Position numbers and translations under genes: made by a program. A model generated the notes under the pieces. The model saw nothing but the letters and a program-made list of their open reading frames with translations, was not told the DNA's origin and made no database searches. Shown in pieces: positions 1 through 6,544 of a stretch of DNA of 7,035 nt. Within the stretch, counting starts at the first letter, position 1. Every line of letters starts with the position of its first letter. The DNA is taken from assembly GCA_913062745.1 (NCBI GenBank), contig CAJXXJ010000197.1, forward strand, positions 1 through 7,035, written 5' to 3'. This stretch comes from an uncultured Phaeodactylibacter sp. (lineage in GTDB: Bacteria; Bacteroidota; Bacteroidia; Chitinophagales; Saprospiraceae).

Positions 1-357
1 CGGGTACGCAAAGTGATGGGCGGCGGTATGCGGCAGGCAGGTTTTTTGGCGGCAGCCGCTATATACGCGCTAGACCATCAGGTGGAGCGCTTAAGGGAAG
101 ATAATGAGCGGGCGCGCCGCATCGGGGCCTTACTGCAGGAAATGCCCTATGTGGCAGATGTACGGCCGGTGAAGACCAATATCCTCATCTTCGACCTGAA
201 AAAACCGCACACTGCGGCTGGTTTTCTGGAGCGGCTTTCCGAAAAGGGCATTAAGGCAGCGCCGTTCGGCCCGCAAACTGTCCGCTTCGTACTGCACCAC
301 GATGTGACAGAAGAAATGGTAGAGCGTGTGCTGCGCATACTAAAAGAAGAAGCATAA
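1..357 (+). CDS. ltaE: Low-specificity L-threonine aldolase, C-terminal part (5' end outside window)
   Basis: PLP-dependent enzyme that cleaves L-threonine or L-allo-threonine to glycine and acetaldehyde in the cytoplasm. The reading frame is open from base 1, so the 118 residues seen are the C-terminal third of a protein that usually has about 340. The signature GGGMRQAG (fragment residues 7-14), followed by an Ala-rich helix ending in IYAL, matches E. coli LtaE (GGGMRQSG, IYAL) closely. TVRFVLHHDV (residues 93-102) corresponds to the family's VRLVTHLDV segment, whose Arg lies near the substrate carboxylate. The PLP-binding lysine and the N-terminal substrate residues are upstream and cannot be checked. 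A GTG/ATG pair at 13-18 is internal and is not the start. The gene ends with TAA and is convergent with the large secreted-protein gene. Confidence 0.93.
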   Translation, partial: RVRKVMGGGMRQAGFLAAAAIYALDHQVERLREDNERARRIGALLQEMPYVADVRPVKTNILIFDLKKPHTAAGFLERLSEKGIKAAPFGPQTVRFVLHHDVTEEMVERVLRILKEEA

Positions 358-431
358 ATAAACAACGGCCACCGGAGTACCGGCAGCCGCTGCGTCATGG
401 GATTACAAAACCTGGGATTATAGTATGCTCT

Positions 432-481
432 GAAGCGGGCTTCTTCTCCGGGCAGGGGAGCGGAAGCCCTTAATTTGCTTC
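432..481 (+). terminator. Stem-loop between convergent genes, likely terminator of the threonine aldolase gene
   Basis: GGGCTTC (437-443) pairs with GAAGCCC (463-469). An inner CTCC/GGAG pairing extends the stem. An outer GAAGC (432-436) can pair with GCTTC (477-481) across an AT-rich bulge. The T-rich stretch after the main stem (470-476, TTAATTT) is imperfect, so efficiency is uncertain. It lies 75 bases past the threonine aldolase stop and 11 bases beyond the stop of the convergent gene, so it may serve both directions, although the - strand side lacks a clear T run. Confidence 0.5.
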
Positions 482-491
482 AGTGAAAAAC

Positions 492-3400
492 TTACTTGCG
501 CATGTACATCACCGTCTGGCTGTACACCTGCTCACCCGCTACAATGCGCAGCAGATAAGCGCCCGGCTGCAATTGATCGCCCGTAGCGTTCCACTGCAGG
601 TGCTGCGGGCCCGCTTCCTGCCGGCCACGGAACAGAGTAGCCGTCCGCTGGCCCAGTACATCGTGCAGGCTTATCTCCACCTCACCTTCAGCAGCGAGGG
701 TATACGCGAGCTCCAGCTGCCCGGAGAATGGGTTCGGGAAAGCACTAACCTCGGCTATTGGCGAGAGTAGTTCGCGCAAAGCATCCTCAAACTGTACCTG
801 TCCGGCCAGCGGCTGGAAATCAGTAGCGGAAGCCATGTTGTCAAAGCGGACGGAAAGGCTCGATGCTCCATTAGCGGCCAGCTCTTCAAAGCTCAGCTGG
901 AAAAGCTGCAGCAATCCGGCAGCACCCATCGGATTAGCGTGCGTGAGCGTGAGCTGTCCCTGTGCTGCCAGTTCATCATTGACCACCGGCGTACCGAAGC
1001 CGCCGGCTGCGGATGCCCTGATTTCGCGGTAACGCAATACAGCAGGGTCCCAACTGATGGTAGCCTTGTAGCTGCCGAGGCGGAATCCCTGTCCGGTCAG
1101 GTCAGCGTAAACCGGGACTTCTGCTGCGTTGGTCTGTGCTCGTCGTTCCACATCCATTAGAATATCAATGGAGCTATTGCCTCTGATCTGCATTTCGGCA
1201 TGTGCCTCGCTGGGGCAGAAAGGCTCGCCCACCGGATACGGTACCGGGAATTGGGCATCAAACGTCAGAATAATCAGTGCATCTGTTGCATTAGTCTGCC
1301 CGTCGAAGTTGACATCGCCAAAGTTGTTCTCAATCCGTGCCAGCAGTGCGGCAGGCAGTGCCAGCCCTGCATCGTAGGATAAGGCGATGTTGCCATCCGT
1401 TGAGGTCACGAACCCATCATTATTCAGGTCTCCCAGCAAGCCGGCCGGGCTGATCTGATAGGTGCAGGGTTTCAGGTTGAGCTGCGGGCGCAGGTCTTCG
1501 AACGTATTGGCAGCAGCGAAGGAAAGGAACTCAATTTTAACGCTGCCGGCAGCGCCTACCGGGCCGATGGCGCGGAAGCGGGTCTTGAAGATATCCATCA
1601 CCCCGTCAATGCCATTAGTGTTTGCGCCGTTGAACAGCAGCTCGCCATTATCCTCATCAAGGTTGATGAAGCCGTTGAAGCCGGAAAGGATATCGGATGG
1701 CCCTGCGTATTCCAGCTGTGCAGTATCCCAGCTCAGGATGGCGGTGAAGTTGCCCAGGCGGTCGTTCGGCGCCGTCGTGGCGCTCATATCTACGGTGACG
1801 GTTACCGGGAATTCACAGGCTTGCGGCACTTGATTGAAGCAGCCTACATTGACCAGGATTCCCGGGTTCGGGTTGATGTCTTCGCAGTCTTCCGTCAGGT
1901 TAATGGTCGCGGTGCGGCTGCATCCGGCTTCATCCGTAGCGGTGACCGCGTAGATAAAGGCAGGGAGCCCCTGCGCGAGTGGCTCATCAAGGCCGGGCTC
2001 GTGCGACCAGCCGTAGCTGACATCGCCTTCTGCATTTTCGGTAGCTACTTCTATGATGCCGTTGCTTTGCCCGCAGTCCGGCTCAACAACTTCCCGCACG
2101 ATGAGCTCGAATTCCGGATTGCCACTGCAACCGAAGCCTTCCGGCTGCTCGTACACATCCGGAACACCATTTTGGTCGAGGTCGAAATCCTGCTCGAGCT
2201 GATCCGGGATGTCGTCACCATCGCTGTCTTCATCGCAGGAGTTGGGCAGGCCATCGCCATCCACATCCTGATTGGGGTAGGCATCTTCAAATTCATTCGG
2301 CAGGCCATCGCCGTCACAGTCCGGGTTGTTGGGGCTGCAGGGCGGGCACTCTCCCGGCTGCACCAATGTAAATGAGGTGGAAGCGGTACGAATGAAGCGC
2401 TCTACATCAGGGATGAAATCACCTGGTGCATCAAAGATAATCTCTCCGGGCATACTCGCTGCGCCTTCCGGCACTACTGCACCAATGACAACCCGGTAAG
2501 TGCCCGGGCCGTTGAAGTTGTTGAAAGTAGCCGCTTCAACACCGGTGGAGGGGTCGAATTCGACATTCAGCGGGACAATCGAGCTATCCGGACGGAGGAC
2601 GCCGGCGCTGTACTGAATAGCCGGGTCAAAAAGCGTGGTTTCGAATATCGGATGAGCAGAAATATTGACCGGAACCGGGGCAGATAACAGCTTTGGCTCC
2701 GCATCTATATAGAAATCTGGCCGCTCATTCTCCACAAAGCTTACGATATCGAGTTGGGGGGAGATCAGGTTGCCGTTGCTGACGTACAGGGTGTACGTAC
2801 CTTCCACCGGATTGGGCAGTTCCAGAATGCGGTAGAACGCATCGTTGGCAATGACCAGGTCAGAGGTGTTGATCCAGTTGCCGTTCGGGTCAAACAGATC
2901 AACGCTGCGGCCGATATTTTCCACCTCCAGGTTGAAGTCGCTTACGTTCTTCAGGCCGAGGAAGATCTTCAGCGGGCCGGCACCGACTTCTACCGGCAAG
3001 CTCATTCGCAATGCAGGACTGGGGAATTCAAAGAAGATGTGCTCTTCCAGGGTGATATTGGTATTGATGAGGCTAAAGCCCTGATGGCGGGCTGCCATCT
3101 GAGCGTATATTGCGGGGAGGTTCTCTGCATTGGGTGCCGGGTACATGACGCCGCCGGTTGCGCCTGCCAGCTCGTTGAGCAATTCGGTATCTGCGCCGTT
3201 GCCCACCGGGACAGAGTTGATGACGATGCCGGCATCAATAATATTTTCGGCTACTTCATCCGGGTCTGCACCCCGGTTGTTTTCCCCGTCAGAAAGCAGG
3301 AAGATAGTCGGGTTGCTTACATTCTCTTCCCCGAAAACGGCCTTGGCTACCTCGAGGTCTACGCGGGACTCAATCAGTCCATTTCCAATTGCGGTATTCC

Positions 3401-4505
3401 CGTCAGGAATAAGGAGGTCAAGGTCGTCCTTGAAGCTCTGTGCATTAGCCGCGCTAAGGTCTTCCACATTTCTCACAGTAGAAGCCGTTTGGTTGAACTG
3501 TACAATGCCCAGCTTGATGTTGTTGTTGCGCTGCAGGTCAATAAATGCCCGGCCGGCAGCTTTCGCAAAATCCATACGGGTGATGTCTCCCACATCCTGG
3601 ATTTGCATACTGCCGGAACGGTCCATGCAGAGGACTACGGTATTGGAGCCTGCGACTTGTACGTCGAAGCTGATGAAGGCCTGGCAGCCGGACGGCGGAG
3701 CAGGGTTAGGCAGGGTGGGTACGTCGAGGCTGAGCGCCGGGTAGTTTTGGTCGAGAATTTCCCACTCCGACACTCCACCGTGGATCAATGTATGCTGTGT
3801 AGCTTCGTACCGGCCGGTGCTGCTGTCATAACCAGTGCAGGCATCACCGGTGCAGAGCCCGGTACCGGCGCAGGTTTCCGCCGGGGGGCATCCGCTACCA
3901 TCGCCGCGCAGCAGGTCGTGATTAATGGCGACAGAAAGTTCCGTCATGCTAAGGCTTTGCATGAGGGTGTTGTTGACATCATCAATCGCGCCGGGGTCAA
4001 AGTTTGGGCCCAGGCCGCATGGGCCGCCGAAGCGGCATTGCTCATCGTACCCATCGCCCAGCCCAAAGGCCAGGTGCGCCAGCTCATGGGCGATAGTGGG
4101 GCCGTCGACCCCACTGCTGAACAGATTGACGTGGGCACCAGCTCTGCCAAAGCCACTGCCATCGGACCAAAAGCTTACCACGGAGCGCCCCGGCTGCGGC
4201 AGCACCCAGATATCTGCCAGGTCCTCATTGACGGAGCCGGCGGTGATCGTAATGTCACCAAAAACGATTTGCCCGTCGGTGGCGTCACAAATCAGGTCGT
4301 TGGCAGTGCGTAGAGCCGCCTCCATGTCAGCAAGGTCGCCCGCAGTGGGCACAAAGCGGTAATTAACGGTGAAGTTCATCAGGCCACGGATGCCCGCTGA
4401 GTTGGGCGGGGCCGGGGTAATGGTACCGCTGCCGGCCATCAGGGAAAGCGGTAGCAGCAAAAGGAGTAAAAAACAGGTTTTAAGGTGTGAAAGTGTCCTT
4501 TTCAT
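492..4505 (-). CDS. Secreted CLCA-like zinc metalloprotease/VWA protein with cohesin- and dockerin-like modules and T9SS sorting tail
   Basis: A 1337-residue multidomain export protein. Residues 1-24 are a signal peptide (KR, then a Leu-rich core ending SLMA) with no lipobox. Residues 44-260 resemble the catalytic domain of animal CLCA proteins: H140-E141-L-A-H144 followed by GLGD, with D151 seven residues after H144, where CLCA has its third zinc ligand. A Cys-rich stretch (157-223) and SEWEI (246-250, compare CLCA STWEVI) follow. Residues 289-470 form a VWA domain with a full MIDAS: D295-R-S297-G-S299, T371, D406. Residues 480-715 are probably beta-sandwich. Residues 727-786 are thrombospondin type 3-like Asp-rich repeats, and 799-875 are SprB-like. 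Residues 882-1009 and 1112-1238 are cohesin-like (both with LG...SWD). Residues 1023-1089 are a dockerin-like EF-hand pair (GDLNNDG, GDVNFDG). Residues 1250-1337 are a T9SS type A tail (FPNPF, DVLGQ, LQPGAYLLRI). Export by T9SS to the surface or medium is inferred; the substrate is unknown. The ATG start directly precedes the signal peptide, and no strong ribosome binding site is visible. Confidence 0.88.
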   Translation of the reverse strand: MKRTLSHLKTCFLLLLLLPLSLMAGSGTITPAPPNSAGIRGLMNFTVNYRFVPTAGDLADMEAALRTANDLICDATDGQIVFGDITITAGSVNEDLADIWVLPQPGRSVVSFWSDGSGFGRAGAHVNLFSSGVDGPTIAHELAHLAFGLGDGYDEQCRFGGPCGLGPNFDPGAIDDVNNTLMQSLSMTELSVAINHDLLRGDGSGCPPAETCAGTGLCTGDACTGYDSSTGRYEATQHTLIHGGVSEWEILDQNYPALSLDVPTLPNPAPPSGCQAFISFDVQVAGSNTVVLCMDRSGSMQIQDVGDITRMDFAKAAGRAFIDLQRNNNIKLGIVQFNQTASTVRNVEDLSAANAQSFKDDLDLLIPDGNTAIGNGLIESRVDLEVAKAVFGEENVSNPTIFLLSDGENNRGADPDEVAENIIDAGIVINSVPVGNGADTELLNELAGATGGVMYPAPNAENLPAIYAQMAARHQGFSLINTNITLEEHIFFEFPSPALRMSLPVEVGAGPLKIFLGLKNVSDFNLEVENIGRSVDLFDPNGNWINTSDLVIANDAFYRILELPNPVEGTYTLYVSNGNLISPQLDIVSFVENERPDFYIDAEPKLLSAPVPVNISAHPIFETTLFDPAIQYSAGVLRPDSSIVPLNVEFDPSTGVEAATFNNFNGPGTYRVVIGAVVPEGAASMPGEIIFDAPGDFIPDVERFIRTASTSFTLVQPGECPPCSPNNPDCDGDGLPNEFEDAYPNQDVDGDGLPNSCDEDSDGDDIPDQLEQDFDLDQNGVPDVYEQPEGFGCSGNPEFELIVREVVEPDCGQSNGIIEVATENAEGDVSYGWSHEPGLDEPLAQGLPAFIYAVTATDEAGCSRTATINLTEDCEDINPNPGILVNVGCFNQVPQACEFPVTVTVDMSATTAPNDRLGNFTAILSWDTAQLEYAGPSDILSGFNGFINLDEDNGELLFNGANTNGIDGVMDIFKTRFRAIGPVGAAGSVKIEFLSFAAANTFEDLRPQLNLKPCTYQISPAGLLGDLNNDGFVTSTDGNIALSYDAGLALPAALLARIENNFGDVNFDGQTNATDALIILTFDAQFPVPYPVGEPFCPSEAHAEMQIRGNSSIDILMDVERRAQTNAAEVPVYADLTGQGFRLGSYKATISWDPAVLRYREIRASAAGGFGTPVVNDELAAQGQLTLTHANPMGAAGLLQLFQLSFEELAANGASSLSVRFDNMASATDFQPLAGQVQFEDALRELLSPIAEVSAFPNPFSGQLELAYTLAAEGEVEISLHDVLGQRTATLFRGRQEAGPQHLQWNATGDQLQPGAYLLRIVAGEQVYSQTVMYMRK

Positions 4506-4895
4506 AGGTAAAATGGGATTGATAGGTTATTGAAAAAACAGGCACTTACAGATACTGCCTGGCTGGGATAACCTGACAGCTGACCGTGCGATAAAAAAGG
4601 GTATTGTAGATTTGGCTGGGTGTTCAGCCGAATAAGTAGGTAGGTTGCTTAGGAAGGCCTCTCAGCAGAAAAATCTTGCTGAGGAGAACCTGTACGCCCG
4701 GGATCGTTAAATGGTATTGGTTTTAGCAGGAGAGTTGTAAACAGAAAAGGAGAAAAAATTTATTTTTTCCGGAAGGAACCGAATAAAAACACAAAGGGGG
4801 GCAATGCAGAAACGTGGCGGAGAATGGATCAGCCCATTCAGCGCTCTAAGCATGTTCTCTCAGATTACAGAACAGTAAAATTGGAAATACGACAA
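4506..4895. other. 390-base gene-free gap upstream of the CLCA-like gene
   Basis: No convincing coding region is present on either strand. The gap holds the 3' flank of the DUF151 gene and the 5' flank of the large secreted-protein gene. Visible structures are CTCAGCA (4661-4667) with TGCTGAG (4677-4683), GGCTG (4614-4618) with CAGCC (4625-4629), GAAAAAA (4752-4758) with TTTTTTC (4763-4769), and GAATGG (4822-4827) with CCATTC (4834-4839). The stretch 4740-4800 is markedly AT-rich. No - strand TAnnTTTG promoter box is present, so the promoter of the large gene is either degenerate or uses another sigma factor. Confidence 0.6.
4661..4683. repeat. 7-bp inverted repeat in the leader of the CLCA-like gene
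   Basis: Perfect arms CTCAGCA and TGCTGAG are separated by nine A-rich bases. It lies about 155-180 bases before the start codon of the large - strand gene. It could be an RNA stem-loop in a long 5' untranslated region or a protein-binding dyad. There is no T run on either side, which argues against a terminator. Confidence 0.4.
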
Positions 4896-5486
4896 TCAGG
4901 AGTCCTTCTTACGGCGGTCGATTTCATCCCGGATTTCGGCGGCGCGCTCGTAATTCTCTTCGCCGAGCACCTCATCGAGCATGCGCTGCAGCTCTTCTAC
5001 AGAATAAGAGGAAAGAGAAGCTTTCTCAGTACCTCCGGAAGCCGGGGCTTCTTCCATTTCGCCTTCCTCTTCGGATTCTTCGAGCACGACGCCTGCGGCA
5101 TCGAGGATAAATTCGTAAGTATAGATCGGGCAGTTGAAGCGGACCGCCATAGCGAGCGCATCGGAAGTACGGGAGTCAATTTCAATAATTTCTCCGTCTT
5201 TGATGCAAATCAGGCGCGCGTAGAAGATGCCGTCAAGCAGGTTGTTGATGACTACCTCCCTGAGCTCGATATTAAAAGTCTCCAGGGTATTGCGGAAAAG
5301 ATCATGTGTGAGCGGGCGGTTGGGAGTCATGCGCTCCATAGCCACGGCAATCGCTTGTGCTTCGAAACTTCCAATAACGATAGGTAAACGGCGGGCACCG
5401 CTGCGCTCGCCCAGTACTACGGCGTAGTTGTGGGATTGCGTAACACTATGGGAAAGGGCGACAATATCGAGTTCTATTTTTTTCAT
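4896..5486 (-). CDS. Bifunctional nuclease (DUF151/BFN) family protein with C-terminal UVR motif
   Basis: A cytoplasmic protein of 196 residues. Residues 1-135 are a DUF151 domain. Recognisable segments are YAVVLGE (21-27), LPIVIGSFEAQAIA (34-47), RPLTHDLF (57-64) and IEIDSRTSDALAMAVR (101-116), the best conserved part of the family. Plant members have been reported to have RNase and DNase activity; the role in bacteria is not settled. Residues 133-160 form an acidic Glu/Pro/Gly-rich linker. Residues 161-196 are a UVR motif of the UvrB/UvrC type (SVEELQRMLDEVL...NYERAAEIRDEI), a short helical protein-interaction hairpin. The length and domain pair are typical of Bacteroidota members. The ATG start puts the conserved KKIELDI strand at the N-terminus; upstream AAGG (5489-5492 on the - strand) is only a weak Shine-Dalgarno. 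Transcription may start about 130 bases upstream, from the TACCTTTG box at 5625-5632. Confidence 0.9.
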   Translation of the reverse strand: MKKIELDIVALSHSVTQSHNYAVVLGERSGARRLPIVIGSFEAQAIAVAMERMTPNRPLTHDLFRNTLETFNIELREVVINNLLDGIFYARLICIKDGEIIEIDSRTSDALAMAVRFNCPIYTYEFILDAAGVVLEESEEEGEMEEAPASGGTEKASLSSYSVEELQRMLDEVLGEENYERAAEIRDEIDRRKKDS

Positions 5487-5504
5487 GGACCTTGGTCGGT
5501 GCTT

Positions 5505-5580
5505 TAAATAGTGTGTGTGACTCTATTTAGGCTGTGCGGCAGGCTTTAGCAGCGTGCTGTGCCGTACAAATATCTATTTG
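5505..5580. promoter_or_regulatory. Pair of AT-rich dyads sharing a CTATTT half-site upstream of the DUF151 gene
   Basis: The first dyad is TAAATAG (5505-5511), 11 bases, CTATTTA (5523-5529). The second is a near-continuous palindrome, CAAATA (5567-5572), TC, TATTTG (5575-5580). All four half-sites read YAAATA/TATTTR, so they could be repeated operator sites for one regulator. The first could also be a stem-loop just upstream of the start codon. Both lie between the candidate promoter and the coding region. AT-rich dyads arise by chance fairly easily, so confidence is low. Confidence 0.3.
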
Positions 5581-5624
5581 AGAACAACTGCGGCTATCAG
5601 TGGTTTAGATACCCATAAGGAGCG

Positions 5625-5632
5625 CAAAGGTA
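5625..5632 (-). promoter_or_regulatory. Candidate Bacteroidota -7 promoter box for the DUF151 gene
   Basis: On the - strand the sequence reads TACCTTTG, a perfect match to the Bacteroidota primary-sigma -7 consensus TAnnTTTG. It sits between the mazG stop and the DUF151 gene. No clear TTG -33 element is seen at the usual distance. Initiation here would give a 5' untranslated region of roughly 130 bases. Confidence 0.5.
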
Positions 5633-5634
5633 CA

Positions 5635-5662
5635 TAAAAGCGGGCTGAAAGCGGGGCTCGCT
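5635..5662 (-). terminator. Weak possible terminator after mazG
   Basis: On the - strand AGCGAGC (from 5662 down) can pair with GCCCGCT (ending at 5639), with one A/C mismatch and a ten-base loop, followed directly by TTTTATG. The stem is short and interrupted, and it overlaps the expected upstream part of the DUF151 promoter. Read-through from mazG into the DUF151 gene remains possible. Confidence 0.25.
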
Positions 5663-5669
5663 GCCTGAA

Positions 5670-6428
5670 TTATTTGGATTTTGCTGCATTCCACAGCGCG
5701 TCCATCTCCTGAAGGCTCATTTCTGTAAGGGCTTTGGGGGCGTTCGCTTCAATGTACTCGAAACGTTTTTTGAATTTTTGATTGATGCGTTCCAGGGCTG
5801 TTTCGGGGTCTATACCCTCAAAGCGGGCGTAGTTGATCAGGGAAAACAGTACGTCTCCAAACTCCTCTTCGCGGCGCTCATGTGGCATATCCTCTTCCAT
5901 AGCTTCGCGAAATTCCGCCAGTTCTTCTTCCACTTTTTCCCAAACCTGTTCTTTGTTTTCCCATTCGAAACCAACCTGTTTGGTCTTTTCCTGCATGCGG
6001 TAGGCTTTCACCATCGCCGGCAGAGAGCGGGGTACGCCGGCCAGTACAGACTTTTTGCCCTCTTTCAGCTTCAGCTGCTCCCAGTTTTTCTTTACCGCCT
6101 CTTCGTCTTCTGCTTTGACGTCTCCGTAGATGTGGGGGTGCCTTTTGATGAGCTTATCGCAAACGGTGTTGAGGGCATCTGCGATATCGAAAGCGCCTTT
6201 TTCATCGGCAATCTTGGCGTAGAAAACCATATGCAGCAGCAGGTCGCCGATTTCTTCCTTAATCTCTTCCAGGTCTTCGTCCAAAATAGCGTCAGCCAGC
6301 TCGTAGGTTTCTTCTATCGTGAGGTTGCGCAGGCTCTGCAGGGTTTGTTTGCGGTCCCAGGGGCACTGCTCGCGCAGTTCGTCCATAATGGTGAGCAGGC
6401 GGGCGAAAGCGTCGAGTTTATGTTGCAT
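5670..6428 (-). CDS. mazG: Nucleoside triphosphate pyrophosphohydrolase MazG
   Basis: Hydrolyses (d)NTPs to the monophosphate and pyrophosphate, removing non-canonical nucleotides; in E. coli it also affects ppGpp levels. The product has 252 residues (E. coli MazG has 263) and two tandem MazG domains. The first holds CPWDRKQT (22-29), the acidic Mg-binding motif E39-E40-T-Y-E43 with E58-E59-I-G-D62, and KRHPHIYGD (95-103). The second holds KVEEELAE (165-172) with E168-E169-x-x-E172 and EEFGD (188-192). All catalytic acidic residues are present. The frame is open upstream to an ATG at 6519-6521, but residues before MQHKLDAF are unlike MazG and would lie upstream of the TACCTTTG box at 6458-6465. 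The start at 6426-6428 is therefore preferred, leaving a leader of about 25 A-rich bases. The gene is divergent from the small membrane-protein gene. Confidence 0.95.
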   Translation of the reverse strand: MQHKLDAFARLLTIMDELREQCPWDRKQTLQSLRNLTIEETYELADAILDEDLEEIKEEIGDLLLHMVFYAKIADEKGAFDIADALNTVCDKLIKRHPHIYGDVKAEDEEAVKKNWEQLKLKEGKKSVLAGVPRSLPAMVKAYRMQEKTKQVGFEWENKEQVWEKVEEELAEFREAMEEDMPHERREEEFGDVLFSLINYARFEGIDPETALERINQKFKKRFEYIEANAPKALTEMSLQEMDALWNAAKSK

Positions 6429-6451
6429 GCGTGTTAAATTTTGTAGTTTTG
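6423..6451 (+). promoter_or_regulatory. Candidate promoter of the small four-cysteine membrane protein gene
   Basis: TTG (6423-6425), an 18-base spacer and TAGTTTTG (6444-6451) match the Bacteroidota arrangement of -33 TTG and -7 TAnnTTTG. Transcription would start near 6457, giving a leader of roughly 90 bases before the ATG at 6545. The -33 element lies inside the first codons of the divergent mazG gene. Confidence 0.5.
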
Positions 6452-6457
6452 CCGCTG

Positions 6458-6465
6458 CAAAGGTA
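6458..6465 (-). promoter_or_regulatory. Candidate -7 box of the mazG promoter
   Basis: On the - strand the sequence reads TACCTTTG followed by CAGCGGC, identical to the consensus TAnnTTTG and placed about 30 bases before the preferred mazG start. The -33 region (around 6486-6488, GTT on the - strand) is a poor match. The box supports the shorter mazG reading. Confidence 0.55.
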
Positions 6466-6544
6466 CGGCTTCGGCACGAAACATGAACTGAGCCGGAAGC
6501 TGTCTTGTTTAAAGACCACATTTAAGAGATAAGAAATTCACGTT

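Noticed and set aside
792..1862. A cellulosome scaffoldin
   Set aside because: There are only two divergent cohesin-like domains, no carbohydrate-binding module or glycosidase, and the export signal is T9SS. The modules are better read as adhesion or assembly domains.
1821..2375. A 184-codon + strand open frame with hydrophobic, Val/Ile-rich stretches
   Set aside because: It is antisense to the thrombospondin type 3-like and SprB-like repeats. Asp codons read backwards give Ile/Val, which produces a false membrane-like pattern.
2754..4313. A 519-codon open frame on the + strand
   Set aside because: It lies wholly antisense to the metalloprotease/VWA region, which has clear domains. It shows no recognisable motif and is explained by the base composition of the opposite strand.
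4822..4839. GAATGG/CCATTC hairpin as a terminator for the DUF151 gene
   Set aside because: A six-base-pair stem with no following T run on the - strand; insufficient to call a terminator.
4824..5387. A 187-codon + strand open frame
   Set aside because: It is antisense to the DUF151/UVR gene, which has intact family motifs.
5561..5580. TATTTG on the - strand as a second promoter of the DUF151 gene
   Set aside because: The TA and TTTG elements are wrongly spaced for TAnnTTTG; the sequence is better described as a palindrome.
5778..6437. A 219-codon Phe-rich + strand open frame
   Set aside because: It is antisense to mazG. The Phe richness is the mirror of Glu/Lys codons in MazG.
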